From contig JAIVFJ010000188.1 of NCBI GenBank assembly GCA_025765615.1, forward strand, positions 60,925 to 124,924: a stretch of 64,000 nucleotides of DNA, in the 5' to 3' direction. Both the position numbers and the translations under genes were made by a program. Positions 44,319 through 54,710 of this stretch are shown piece by piece. Source of the stretch: Zopfochytrium polystomum. Lineage: Eukaryota > Chytridiomycota > Chytridiomycetes > Chytridiales > Chytridiaceae. The notes beneath the pieces are model-generated. The model did not search any database. It saw nothing but the letters and a program-made list of their open reading frames with translations, and was not told where the DNA came from. Each line of letters opens with the position of its first letter. Position 1 is the first letter of the stretch.

Positions 44319-45020
44319 TCAAATGAGGCTTTTGGTGTCGGGGGCTGTGATGTGGCGCAATGTACTTGGGGCAACACCGAATTCTGGTGGCAATGATATT
44401 CCCAGCTCGTTTGAGCAAATAACCTTTATCATAGCGGCGTGGTGAATCGCGTGATGCGTAACCTGGCAAGATTGTGTGACGAGACCATTAGCAGGTCCAA
44501 AACAGCATAAAATACTCACAAACCAAACTTCTCGACCAACCGTCGAGGTCAAGGTCGCGTTTGCCGATCCTGCGTCAAGATAGAATTTGACCGAGACAGC
44601 CTTCTTGTTCAGAGGCCCTGGCTCGTCTCCTTCACCGTTTGGAACGGCCTCACGCAACCTCGCAGCGATAGCCGTCACCCGCAGCTTTGCCGCCGCGACC
44701 CTTCGTTCGGAGTCCACATTGCGCACGCGTGCGTCGTAATCAACAGGATGCTCACCGCCAGAGTTGCCGTCGGGCGGGCGTTCGACGATCGTTAACAGCT
44801 TGTCAAAGTGGTCAAGGAGGTGCCGGCAGTGCTTCCCGACGGTCGATCCGGGGATGAGCTTCGATTCGAAGCTGAAGAGATCGTCTGCTGCTTTGAGAGT
44901 CTGCGCAGATGTCATTTTCGGGGGCGACTGCGGCGGCGCCCCCGCGCTGGCTTCCAGGATTCGGAGGAGGGCATCGATGTCGTTGAGCAGCACGATTGCG
45001 GCGTCAACGACGGTTGGCAT
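44319..45020 (-). CDS. DinB-like four-helix protein
   Basis: Exons 45020-44520 and 44462-44319. The 57-base intron between them is in frame and has no stop. The protein opens with a helix (VVDAAIVLLNDIDALLRIL), then PGSTVGKHCRHLLDHFDKLL and, across the splice, REVWF|VTHHAIHHAAMIKVI followed by LPPEFGVAPSTL. His residues spaced this way are typical of metal-binding DinB-superfamily proteins found in fungi. The cellular role is unknown. It is divergently oriented to the FANK1-like gene, with 176 bases between start codons. Confidence 0.7.
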   Translation of the reverse strand: MPTVVDAAIVLLNDIDALLRILEASAGAPPQSPPKMTSAQTLKAADDLFSFESKLIPGSTVGKHCRHLLDHFDKLLTIVERPPDGNSGGEHPVDYDARVRNVDSERRVAAAKLRVTAIAARLREAVPNGEGDEPGPLNKKAVSVKFYLDAGSANATLTSTVGREVWFVSILCCFGPANGLVTQSCQVTHHAIHHAAMIKVICSNELGISLPPEFGVAPSTLRHITAPDTKSLI

Positions 45021-45196
45021 CGCTCCTGCGTTGGCGATTTTGACAAGTCTGCCCCGAAGTTGTCTAAAACGAGCCTCGTGGCCTCCAATCTGCGGAAGGC
45101 AGCACTAGCAGCGTTAGATCCTCCTCCTCTTTGTCAAATCTACAAGAACCACACGGAGAGAAGAGCCAAAGTTACCTCTGACACCGCTTACATAAT

Positions 45197-46481
45197 ATGC
45201 CATCGCACCACCGCCACAGCACCAAGAAAAAGTCAGAAAGCGGGCAGCGCGATCGAATCGCCGGATCCGACGATGATCTCCTCGCCCTCCCCCTCCTCCT
45301 GCTCTCCAACTCCACCGCTCGGTCCATGACCCTCTCTTGGTCGTTCCGCCCGGACTACTCCCCTCCGCCAGGGACTCTGGTGCAGCTCGTCAAGTCCGAG
45401 AACGGCGATCCAGAGTACAAGATCGTGTACGAGGGAACCGATCGCAAGTTTGTCGTCGAGAACTTGAAGCCCGAAACCGAGTACGCGTTCAAGCTGCGAG
45501 TGTGGCGGAAAGATGAGAACGCGTACTCGAAAACGTACGCTGAGGTGAGCGGATCGACGACAGGTGAGTTGAGTTTGCTGTCCTCTTTGGCCTCCTCGCG
45601 GGTCTCGCTGATTCATTTTCGATTGCCTCAGACGAGCGGGAGGTAAACAAGGCGGAGCACCTTCTGATCAGGGCCGTGAACGAGAACGACGAGAACACTG
45701 CCGTCGCGCTGATATCCAAATACAAGGGTCAGCTCAACATTGAAGCTCGAGATAAGTCAGGGCGATCACTTCTCATGGTGGGAGGCAACACATATTTCGC
45801 TCGAATTTCCACTCTGTGGTCTTGCTCTCGCCTCTGACCCAAACCCCCTCGCCCCAGATCGCGTGCCAAAAAGGCTCCGGCGGCCTCGTGTCGGCCCTCC
45901 TCCGCGCCAACGCGCTCCCCACCGCCACCACCGCCTCCCACAAAACCCCTCTCTCGATCGCCGTCAGCGCCGGCAACCTCCCCGCCGTCCTCGCGCTCCT
46001 CTCCCCCGCGTCCCCGACCCCGCCCGCCCACTTCATCGACATGAAGGACAACGGCGGGTCCACGCCGCTCATGTGGGCGGTCGAGAACGCGAACCAAAAA
46101 GCCGGGATCGAGATCGTAGCGGCGCTGATCAAAGCCGGGGCGGACGTGGACGCCGAGGACGCGGCGGGCGCGACGGCGCTGGAGCGGGTGTGCGCGACGA
46201 GCGGGAACGCGCGGTGCGCGAGGATGTTGCTGGAGAAGGGCGCGAGGATGGTTAATAAGGTCGGGGTGGTCGCGGGGGGTAGGAAGAAGGCGGCGATGAC
46301 GACGCTGATGGTGGCGGCGATTAATGGGAATAAGGAGGTGTGCGCGGAGCTCATTGATCGGTGGCACGCTGACGTGTTTGCGGAGACGGAGTTTGGGCAG
46401 ACGGCGAGATCCATGGCCGCGTCGAGAGACCACGAGGCTGTGGTTGCGTTGCTGGACCGGAGAATGAAGCAGAGAGATTGA
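45197..46481 (+). CDS. FANK1: fibronectin-III plus ankyrin-repeat protein (FANK1-like)
   Basis: Three exons, 45197-45563, 45632-45777 and 45858-46481; about 378 aa, intact. A fibronectin type III domain (SMTLSWSFRPDY ... VVENLKPETEYAFKLRVW) is followed by a linker (EHLLIRAVNENDENTAVALI) and ankyrin repeats (GRSLLMIACQKGSGGLVSAL, GSTPLMWAVENAN, GATALERVCATSGNARCARM, MTTLMVAAINGNKEVCAELI, FGQTARSMAASRDHEAVVAL). The order and spacing match animal FANK1, a protein of ciliated and germ cells. The molecular function is presumably scaffolding. Its presence supports a flagellate life stage, though not on its own. Confidence 0.85.
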
Positions 46482-46689
46482 AAGGAGAGTGTAATTTATC
46501 CCGGCATTATCAGTTGTAATAAATCACGCACGACCGTGCCTCCCCTAGCAACGGGTATGTTCTCCAAGATCACCAACCGAGACTGCGACGCGCGCCATCT
46601 TGACCAACGAGGGAAGCCTGATACAAGCACCTTCCGCACCACTGAAGGACTCTGCTTCGGGCTCGCGCTGGCGACTGGCTCCATCCACC

Positions 46690-48216
46690 CTACCCTTCTC
46701 CAACTTCTTCTTCCTGCCTTCCTACCTGCATCGACTTCACCTTCTCCGCCATGGCCGCAAGCAAGTCCGGGTCGACCGTCTTTGAAATGTTGGCCATATG
46801 CGACAAACAGTTCATCAGCACGACGTCTCCCCTTCCACTCGTAGTCGTTCATCGCCGGGGTCGGCATCCACGAGATGGTGAACCTGTAAACCGCGGAGTT
46901 TTTCGGAAACCCGCGGACCTCCTTTTTCACGTCGAATTCGAGATCGTTCAGGAGGTGGTCCGTCATTTTTTTGATCCAACCGCCGTGCGTGACGATCAGA
47001 ATGTGCTGCTTGCGGAGTCGGCGGCAGGCGTGGATGGACAGTTGGGTCGTCGGAGAGGGCAGATCTGCACCGCTGAAGCCAGCTGAGCTGGGCGTGTGCG
47101 CTGCCAGTGATGAAGGAGCAAGGCTCGGGTGCGGCAGTGGGGAGGGAGCACCGGGAGAGCGCGGAGACGTAGCGTTTCCGTTGAAGGACGTGGATACGGT
47201 CAGCTTAGTGCGAGGGCTGGCGGCCTGAGCCGGGTCCTTTGGAAGATCCGACGCCCTATCACTTTGGGGTCGCTGTCCCTTTTCCGCAATTGTGTCGTCA
47301 ACTCGACCAACTCTCGCTGGGGCGGACAGCCGGGGTCCTGGCGACCTGGCGAGCGCGTCCATACCCTCGCGGTGAGGGCTCACAAGATGGGTGTTGATGA
47401 TGTCTCCGTAAAATCCGAGGACCCGCTCTTGGAACCTTTCGTCAGACTCGCCCTTCTCCTTGACGTGATCTTCGAGGTGCCTGTCCTCCTTCCTCAACAG
47501 GGTTTTCGCGTCTTTCCAAGACATTCCAGTAAGGTCGCCTAGGTCCTAAAGGTTCGTCAGTTGCGCTTTCCGGACAAGACAAAGTATTAATACCATTTCA
47601 CGCAACCGCTTATCGGTTGAGATGGTGGTGGTTGGGTGATGCTCGCCAATTATTTCGGCGGTCTAAAAATGCGTGAATGAGTGTCCGCGCGAGGAAGTAG
47701 TGCGGAATTTCACCTGCGTGGCTCTCTTTAGATCGCTCGTGTAAATCCGATCGAATTTATCGTGCCGAAGTCTATTAGCCAGTGCCGCAGCCTGTTTCTC
47801 CCCAAACGAGTTGATCGAGGTATCTAACGGGCAAAGCGTCCGACGCCCTCAACACAAGGTCGCACTAGATCGCAGCCTCAACGACTCGACTCACCTAGTT
47901 GACCTTGAAGAACTCGCTTGCCTTGGGCGTTCATGTCGGTTTCCGCACTGAAGCCGAAAAAGTCAGATCGACCCGGCCGAGGACATTATGCGGAAGATAT
48001 TGAAGTTGAATCGTGACTTAACTGTCTCACGATCGTCACCACCAGGCACACTCGTTTCATCGGACCCTCCCTCTTGCGGTGGTGTCGCTTCTTCTTTTTT
48101 TGATCTGTGGCGCCCGCGCCACTCGCGGCGGAGGGCGGCTGCTGCAGCGACAGCGCGATGGCCGCTGCAGACTCGTCGGCGTGGACGGGTTTCTCGCCAG
48201 TCGTGGAAAAGGGCAT
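46690..48216 (-). CDS. histidine phosphatase, TIGAR-like
   Basis: Five exons: 48216-48023, 47947-47895, 47823-47714, 47662-47594, and 47545 to about 46690. The catalytic RHAET motif is split by intron 1 (VCLVVTIVR + HAETDMNAQGKRVLQGQ). It is followed by the IYTSDLKRATQ motif, the DLGDLTGMSW segment and the second catalytic histidine in ILIVTHGGWIKKM. A low-complexity insert of about 90 residues (SPRSPGAPSPLPHPS) precedes that. The family hydrolyses phosphate esters such as fructose-2,6-bisphosphate. At CCCC 46829-46832 (GGGG on the coding strand) one base too many shifts the frame; in the other frame the expected VVLMNCLSHMANIS C-terminus is present. Confidence 0.82.
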
Positions 48217-48297
48217 CGTCGCAAATGCACTGGTCGACCGAGTCCTATTTTTATTTTTTTTAATTTTTTTTGTCCACTACACCTGCCAAACCACATT

Positions 48298-50570
48298 CTA
48301 GCGCAAACTTTCAGCAAATGCAAGACTAGCGCTATACAGTTCTTCAACAAGCGGTACACCATGCGGATCACGAACGAATTTCATCAAGGCATTCACGCTG
48401 TGGAGCCACTTGGATAGCGCGCCTCCATTCTGAGAGATTCATCAACATTAAGCACGACAGTAAGAGTTTTCGAGGGCGCTTACATTCTTGAAATGTGCCT
48501 TCAATCTTTTAAGTAGCTGGGAGAAATTAACGCATTATTTGTTTTGGCCAAACGCATCAATGAAGGCTCGTTGCTCACTTGCGGGTGAAGCTCTGCCTCG
48601 AGACAACCAGTGCCGTCCTCCACCACTACTTGAACGGAGGCGAATTCAAAAGCAACCGAGCTGAAAAATCCCTATTTTCCCCGCGAAATACATTAGTCTG
48701 CATTGCGGCAATCGGCAAGTGACCTCACCCGTAGTATAATAGTATCGGGGAAAAGCGATGGCAGGCAGGTAATGTAGGTCCATGCACCATCCAAACACAA
48801 TCCGAACTCGTCAGCGCTGAAAAAGAGACCGAGAGGAGTCGCCTGAAGGAGAGTGGGCTCAACATCTCCGATTTTCACAACTGCTATTCAACACGAAACG
48901 TTCAGTGTCCAGAGTTATGGCTAACATGAAAAAAAGAGACGATCTCACAGCCTATACCATCGTGCAACCTGGACGGCGATCCCACGTTAGGCGTCTTCTC
49001 CTTACGTGCATCCAAGTTAGCGCGACCTGTGTTTGGAAAGGATTCCAAAGTCCAAGCTAAAGACTTCGGACTCCGGCTGCGTCAGGTCGAATGCTGGGGT
49101 GTCCTCCACCAGGATCTCCGGTTTCAGATCCTTCACAATCGGTTTGGAGAGGTGGCCTCTCGCCTCAAATCGTGACGTTGGTGGTGGCTCGGGATTGTAT
49201 GGCTCGCGGTTGTCCATTCGACCCTCGGCTTCGTCCAGTGCAGCGAGCAGCTCCTGCTCGTCTTCGCCAAAATCAAACTCATCGTCCTCAACTGGAGCCG
49301 CTTGTTGGACTCCGATTGCCGGTGGGCGGTACGGATTCGGGTGGGGTCTAGCCGCCACGACTGGCGGCGGCGGGGCGGCTGGTTCCTCCGATTGCGCGCG
49401 ATTCCGCCCACGTCGAGGAGCCGCTTGGACGTTCCTCTTCCGCAACGGCCGCAACTCTGCCCCGACGACCGCGGGTCCCCGTCGCGCGAGGAGCCCGCGT
49501 TGTGGCACGAGCGGCCGCTGGTTTTCTCGCCGTGCCTCGTGCGCCTCTTGCACCCCTCCCTCGCCCGCGACCAGCGCACCGGTTCGCCTCCACCGCCGAA
49601 GTCGTCTTTAAATTCTGGCGCGGGCTCCGCTGGCTCGGCCGGCTCGTTTGCTGGATAAAGGTGAACGGAATCCTTTCGGTCCAGGCTGAATATTTGGATT
49701 TGTTGCGGACGCGGAACAGAGTCAGACTGTGCCACGTCGCCCTTCAGCAGAAAACTCACACAGTGTCCCCGAACAATTGAAGGAGGCGGTCGGCGAGGAC
49801 TTCAGGTGTTTCTTCGTAGCCCAGACCGAGTACTCGCACATTTTCCGGTGTAAGGTATAGAACCCCGCGGCGGATCGTTGCGTCTTTCACGACAAGCTGG
49901 AATATTTCGTTAACCAACCAATATTCCTTGGTGAAAGTCGTTGGCACAAACTTTTGTTCCAAGCGGAGTTTTCAAACTGAGAAATCGAAGTGGTTGGTAT
50001 TCCATGGCAGGGATCGAGTGATATCCATCGGTCAGGGTCAACTTGAGCATCGATCGCGGCAAAGTATCGATGGCCTTTTGGACGGGATCCGGCTCGCCAG
50101 GTTTCCGGAATTCTACCGCCGCCTTGGTTCCCTCTTTTGCCAGCCTGATGCTTAAAAGTGGAGAAGTTCAGCGGCGATGAGGATAGAAGAAAAGTCGAGG
50201 TTCGACGCACTGGTCGACAAACTTCCACGCCGAAACGCCAACGTCGATAATCGATTCGATCTCCAGGATACAACCGTGCTGACCACCAGGCCGACGGGAC
50301 CCGACCACTTCCTCGTGCGCCTCCTCAACGTTGGCGGGAAGCACTGGTCCGGCGGCGCTATCACGGAGAGGAGTAAGGACAAAGTATTCCTGAATTTTGT
50401 CGCAGAGAGCCAGCGTGGTCATGGTCGCCTGTGTTTCGGATCGAATGTGCTCAAGGCCTGGTGGGGAGATCGGCGCTGTTAAGAGAAGGGATCACCACGA
50501 AAGCAGGCGGTCCGCGCTCACATTCGCGGGCCCAAACCGGATGAAGGTTGATGAGGCGCGATTCCAGCAT
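48298..50570 (-). CDS. RMI1: RecQ-mediated genome instability protein 1
   Basis: A multi-exon gene; clear boundaries are 50570-50496, 50449-50223, 50150 to about 49977, and about 49922 onwards to the stop at 48298. The N-terminal region (EIESIIDVGVSAW) aligns by pattern with the RMI1 segment preceding its OB fold. The OB fold reads SMLKLTLTDGYHSIPAMEYQ, then LKTPLGTK and RRGVLYLTPENVRVLG. A long acidic, disordered middle (EDDEFDFGEDEQELLAALDE) and a C-terminal OB-like block (VEDGTGCLEAELHPQ) follow. RMI1 supports the RecQ helicase-Top3 complex in dissolving recombination intermediates. One base is missing in CCCC 49553-49556, breaking the frame in the disordered region. Several internal junctions are approximate. 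Confidence 0.8.
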
Positions 50571-50680
50571 CGCGAGGAGATCGGCGGGAAGACCGGTCCA
50601 TGGCGCGTGCCCTGGTGGAGTCGTGGAGACGGCCAAGTCCGAACACAAGATTCCTTCCCTGAAACGGAGAATCTTCAGCC

Positions 50681-51320
50681 ATGTCGCAGCCGCCACTGCG
50701 CAGATCCCTGTCCCGTGCGATCGCCGTCGCCTTCCCCCGGCCGAGCGCATCGCCTCGCGCCAGCCAGCCCTTTGCGCCAGCAGCGGCGACTTGGCGATCT
50801 CCACTTGCCCGATTCTCGTCGACCGCCGTTGAAGGTGGCGTCGGGGCCGACGGTACGGACGGCGAACGCGTCATCTTTAAGAAGCTGGCGGACGCACTCT
50901 CCCCCGTTAAGCTCAACGTGCGCGATGTGTCCGGTGAGCTCTTTCATGCGGTGGCTCCCTGTACCCTCTGGCTGACTCGTGCTTCCTGCGACAGGGGGTT
51001 GCGGAGCGATGTATGCAGGTTTGTTGAGCAGTCTTCATTTGATTGCTTCAAAACTCTCTGGTTTCTCATCGATCGCCTTCTCGCGTTTCGCCTCAGTTGA
51101 AGTAGCTAGTCCCAAGTTCAAAGGAGTTCCTCTTGTGAAGCAGCACAGAATGGTGATGGACGCCATCGACGGGGAGATCAGAGCGGCACACGGAGGTTCG
51201 TATATTTTTCGATGGTTTCAGAGCTTTTTCGGCCCGCTCAAGCTCCCCACGCTGACGATCTCGCCTTTCTCGCTGCTCGTGGCAAACACTCACTGCTCGT
51301 ATCGTCGTCTTGCTGGTTAA
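50681..51320 (+). CDS. BOL3: mitochondrial BolA-like protein (BOL3 type)
   Basis: Exons 50681-50933, 50995-51018 (only 24 bases) and 51097 to about 51190 or beyond. An Arg/Ser-rich N-terminus (LRRSLSRAIAVAFPRP) fits a mitochondrial targeting peptide. The BolA fold is plain: LNVRDVSG|GCGAMYA|VEVASPKFKGVPLVKQHRMV and EIRAAHG. The family works with monothiol glutaredoxins in late iron-sulfur cluster delivery. The last residues are unclear: reading on without splicing gives a stop at 51320. It is divergent from RMI1, with 110 bases between start codons. Confidence 0.85.
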
Positions 51321-51417
51321 AGTGCAAATAAAAACTGAGGTCCCAAAGTAGAGTAGCTCGTTGGGATCCTTGTTTGAGATGCCACCACACCATGTCAGAG
51401 ATTCTTGACCTTTCACA

Positions 51418-51791
51418 ATGAACGCGGATTCCCTCACCGCCCAAGCCACCGTCGTTGTGGCGGAGGAGATCGAGCACGTTATCGAGGACGACATCGAGGA
51501 GACGATCGAGGAGCATGCGGAGAAGCCATCTTCAGCGATCGCAAAGATCGAGCCTTGGCTGCCCACCCTGAAGACTTTGAAGACGGTTTTCGGTATGATT
51601 GTATCGCGATTGATCTGGCTTTAACTGATCTGTTTTGCCACACACAAACGAAACGCACACCCACACGCACGAGAGAAGTCGATTGGATGATCCTTCCATT
51701 TGTGAATGGATTCTTCATGCGAGGCATCAACGTTGTCATTGCGTCACGGACAGCCGCAAGGAAAGCAAGACTTGGGACTTCGAAGACTTGA
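51418..51791 (+). CDS. small membrane prot., possibly mitochondrial outer membrane
   Basis: Exons 51418-51592 and 51679-51791 join in phase to a protein of about 95 aa. The N-terminus is strongly acidic (EEIEHVIEDDIEETIEEHAE), followed by LPTLKTLKTVF. The second exon gives a single amphipathic or membrane helix with a basic tail (VDWMILPFVNGFFMRGINVV, then ASRTAARKARLG). The layout of acidic head, one GF-rich span and basic tail recalls small outer-membrane import factors such as Mim2. That resemblance is by impression only; the gene structure itself is well supported. Confidence 0.5.
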
Positions 51792-51871
51792 TGTTGTTTT
51801 GTTGTATATGTAGTCTATGCCCTCCACCATTAATATACTTTCCCCGTGCTGCCATCCATCCACGCGCGAGG

Positions 51872-52537
51872 CTAAGAAACCAACCACGTCGCGAACGCCG
51901 TCACCAAGCCGATCACCACGGCCGTCCACACCGCGCGAGGTCGCGCCGCGGCCCTCCCCACCAGATTGCCACCCACAACAACAACATACCCCATCATCGC
52001 CGTCTTGTCCGCCCCGCACCGCGTCGTCGCAAACGTCCCCTCCTGCGTCACGGCGGTCCCCGAGCAATTCCTCGTCGCGAACCCTTGCAGCGTCCCTTTA
52101 GCGCCCGCGACGGAGGCCCTGTACGAAAACAGGGTTCCGCCGGGCACGCAGCTGCCGTCCGCGAGGACGAAGCGGGCCGAGACCTCGGAGACGCAGGCCG
52201 CGTCGGCGTAGACGATGGCGCCGACATAGGTCTGCTTGCCAAAGACGGACTGTGCGTAGTCAAGGCTGGTTTGGTTTTGGGCGGTGCAGGCGCGGTTCGC
52301 AAAGTAGTTGGCGGGGTTGAGCACGTTGGGCGCGCATGTGGTGTTGGCGGTGCAGTTTACGGTGCGTCGGAAGGAGGTTGTGCTGATGCCGACCAAGGAC
52401 GCAAGGGAGCAGGAGGAGGTGTTGTAGAAGTGAGTTGCTGTGAGCGAGGTGTTGTAGGCGGTCGAGTTTACTGTGTTTGCCGCTCTGGCGGAATTTCGTC
52501 CAATGAGGAGGATGAGGAGAGGAAGAACGACGAACAT
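51872..52537 (-). CDS. Cys-rich GPI-type surface protein, family member 1
   Basis: A single exon, about 221 aa from the ATG at 52537. It has a signal peptide (MFVVLPLLILLIGRNSARA), a Cys-rich domain with the family pattern (YVGAIVYADAACVSEVSARF, LADGSCV, GAKGTLQGFATRNCSGTA, TTRCG, GYVVVVGG) and a terminal hydrophobic segment (WTAVVIGLVTAFATWLV), as expected of a GPI signal. There are many N-glycosylation sequons near the N-terminus. The family is unknown to me. The regular Cys spacing suggests a disulfide-stabilised beta domain at the cell surface. Confidence 0.75.
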   Translation of the reverse strand: MFVVLPLLILLIGRNSARAANTVNSTAYNTSLTATHFYNTSSCSLASLVGISTTSFRRTVNCTANTTCAPNVLNPANYFANRACTAQNQTSLDYAQSVFGKQTYVGAIVYADAACVSEVSARFVLADGSCVPGGTLFSYRASVAGAKGTLQGFATRNCSGTAVTQEGTFATTRCGADKTAMMGYVVVVGGNLVGRAAARPRAVWTAVVIGLVTAFATWLVS

Positions 52538-52747
52538 AGGTTTGATTGCTTCTTTGGTCAAAAGAATTGTCTCAAAATTTGTCTATTTGCCTCCTTTCGT
52601 TGCAGCTGCAACACCATCCAAACAAACACGCAGAGAGGGACCAACCAACCAAAACATCATTGCAAGCCGCAAAAGAAAAAAAAAAAAAAGAAAAAAAAGA
52701 AGCCAACGAGAATAATCGATGTGAGAGAAAGGAAGCTTCTTAATTAT

Positions 52748-53356
52748 TTAAGCCATCATGACCCCAGCAGCCGCCGCAAGGGCCGCAGCAGCCACAGGTG
52801 CAACCTTGCCCATCTTGGGGGCAGCGCCACCCACGACTGATCCCGCGCTGACAACGACGTAACCCTTCAGGGCGGTCGTGCCGCTACCGCACTTGGTGGT
52901 CGCAAAGTTGGAGTCCGTGGTGATGCCGGTGCCAGAGCAGTCCGTGGTGGTGTAGGAAGTGATAGTACCCTTGCCGTTGGTGATGGACGCCTTGTAGCTC
53001 ACGACCGAGCCACGCACGCAGGTGGTGCCGTCCGCGACGAAGAAGGAGCTTGACAGCTCGGTGGTGCAGGCGAGGTCGGAGTAGGTGATGACGCCGACGT
53101 AGGTGCCCTTTCCGAGCAGGGTCACGGCGTAGTCGCTGCTGCTTGAGGTTGGGCAGGTCGTCGACTGGAAGGACGCCGAGTTGAGGGAGCTGACTGCACA
53201 GGTCGCGGCCACGCAGCTGCTGGAGAGGAGCGTGCTGCCGGTGAAGCCTTGGGCCGTGGCGCAACCCGCGGCGCTGTAGAAGTTGGTAGCGGTCCAGGCG
53301 TTGACGGAGCCGGCAGCCAGGAGGACGAGGGCCAAGGTTGCAGTCGAGAAGATCAT
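52748..53356 (-). CDS. Cys-rich GPI-type surface protein, family member 2
   Basis: An intact 202-aa frame and the clearest member: signal peptide (TLALVLLAAGSVNA), mature start AWTATNFYSAAGCATA, then YVGVITYSDLACTTELSSSF, VADGTTCV, GKGTITSYTTTDCSGTG, TTKCGSG and GYVVVSAGSV, with an Ala-rich hydrophobic C-terminus (APVAAAALAAAAGVMMA) for GPI anchoring. Same strand as members 1, 3, 4 and 5. Confidence 0.78.
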   Translation of the reverse strand: MIFSTATLALVLLAAGSVNAWTATNFYSAAGCATAQGFTGSTLLSSSCVAATCAVSSLNSASFQSTTCPTSSSSDYAVTLLGKGTYVGVITYSDLACTTELSSSFFVADGTTCVRGSVVSYKASITNGKGTITSYTTTDCSGTGITTDSNFATTKCGSGTTALKGYVVVSAGSVVGGAAPKMGKVAPVAAAALAAAAGVMMA

Positions 53357-53892
53357 TTTTCGTTGTTTTTGGGATGGAGTGGCTGCTCGTACAAAGGAGG
53401 GGGAAAGGGAACAGCAAGATGCTTCTGTGTTAGCCTTTGCAAGGAAGAGAGCAGACGTCGGAAGGCGGAGGGAGAGGAAGGGAGGAACGGATGGTGCGAG
53501 GAGGAGGAGGAGGAGGAGGAGGAGGAAGAGGACGGGGGTGGGGTTGCTCTATCGAACGGCAGCCTCACCGAGAAGGGTTCGTGGACGGGGCCGCTGACTG
53601 CAGTGAAGGGTGATGGTTGTTGTTTGGGCTGTTTTTTCTTTTTTTTTTTTTGTGTTTACAAAAGAGAAGATTTTCCTGTTTTTTCTTTCGATATTCATAT
53701 TTGGTGACTTCAGAATTGTCTGGGAATGGGGAACCTAAAACAAACAAAGAACGAAGAAAGAGAAGAGAGGATCTCGCGAAACCGACGCTTACGTTTCCAC
53801 AAAAACGAAAAAAAAAAAAAAAAAAAGAAGAGAAGAAAAAAAAGAAATAATAAAAAAACACGAAAAAGTAACAGCCGAATTGTTCGCACCGA
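53357..53892. other. low-complexity intergenic stretch
   Basis: It contains a GGA/GAG triplet repeat at 53499-53526 and long T and A tracts near 53637-53651 and 53808-53826. No gene is seen; it probably holds the promoter of member 2. Confidence 0.6.
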
Positions 53893-54503
53893 TCAAGCTG
53901 ATCGTTCGAGCAGAGTGGTCACTCCCGCAGCCACCAGAACTGTGGCAACGAAAGACAACGTGACTGGGCCTGCAGAACGGCCACGGGTGACCGAGCGGCT
54001 ACCGCTCACCACGAATCCCTTGCCGTTACCAAAGCCAGCGAAGGCATCCCGTGCTCGTGAAGTTGGACTCTGTCGCCAGGATCAATCCAGAACAGTCTGG
54101 GCTCGAGTACGAGACGATGCTCCCTTTCCCGTCGACCACAGTCGCCTTGAAGCTGACGGCGCTCGTCGAAACGCAGCTGCCGTCCGAAACGAGGAACGTG
54201 CTCGCCAGCTCAGAATTGCACGTGGAGTCGGAGTAGTATGTCACGCCCGACGTAGCTTCGTGACCCGAGCAGTTGCTTTGCAAACTCGGAGCTTTTGGAC
54301 TGAGGGCAGGTCACCGCGCCGTGGGAGCTTGTGTTGGTTTGTACGGAACCGCAAAGGAGGGGCAGGCACAGGCTGTCAACGGTTGATGACCCGAGAAAGC
54401 CTAGCGGGGAGCTGCATGATGCTGTGCTGTGGAACGTAGCGGCGGTCCAAGCATTCACTTGCCATGCGAGAGGCAAAAGAAGGGGGAAATATATGAATTT
54501 CAT
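53893..54503 (-). pseudogene. Cys-rich GPI-type surface protein, member 3, frameshifted
   Basis: It begins normally (signal peptide FPLLLPLAWQVNA, then AWTAATFHST as in member 2). The frame shifts by one extra base within the YVGV motif near 54245; the continuation (YYSDSTCNSELASTFL, SDGSCV, GKGSIVSYSSPDCSG) is in another frame. A second one-base shift near 54040 is needed to reach the hydrophobic GPI-like terminus (TLSFVATVLVAAGVTTLL). The terminal segment is recognisable but more divergent than in members 2 and 4. It is either a young pseudogene or an intact gene with two sequence errors. Confidence 0.65.
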
Positions 54504-54710
54504 TCTAGATTAGAAATAGTGGCCCTTTTTTCGCGACTTCTTCTGGTTTCTAGAAGGGTACAGTGGATCGGAGAATGGTACCCTAATGAAGTAAGCAACG
54601 CCACAACAGATTCAGATCTTGGTCTGAAAGTAATTTCCCACATCCAAAGCCTTCGAGTGGTGCTAAATGTGATGGTCTTTATTTTGCACGTCGCTTAATC
54701 TAAATGGGAA

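Noticed and set aside
53499..53526. Triplet repeat as a coding Glu or Gly tract
   Set aside because: No supporting gene structure around it; treated as simple-sequence DNA upstream of Cys-rich member 2.
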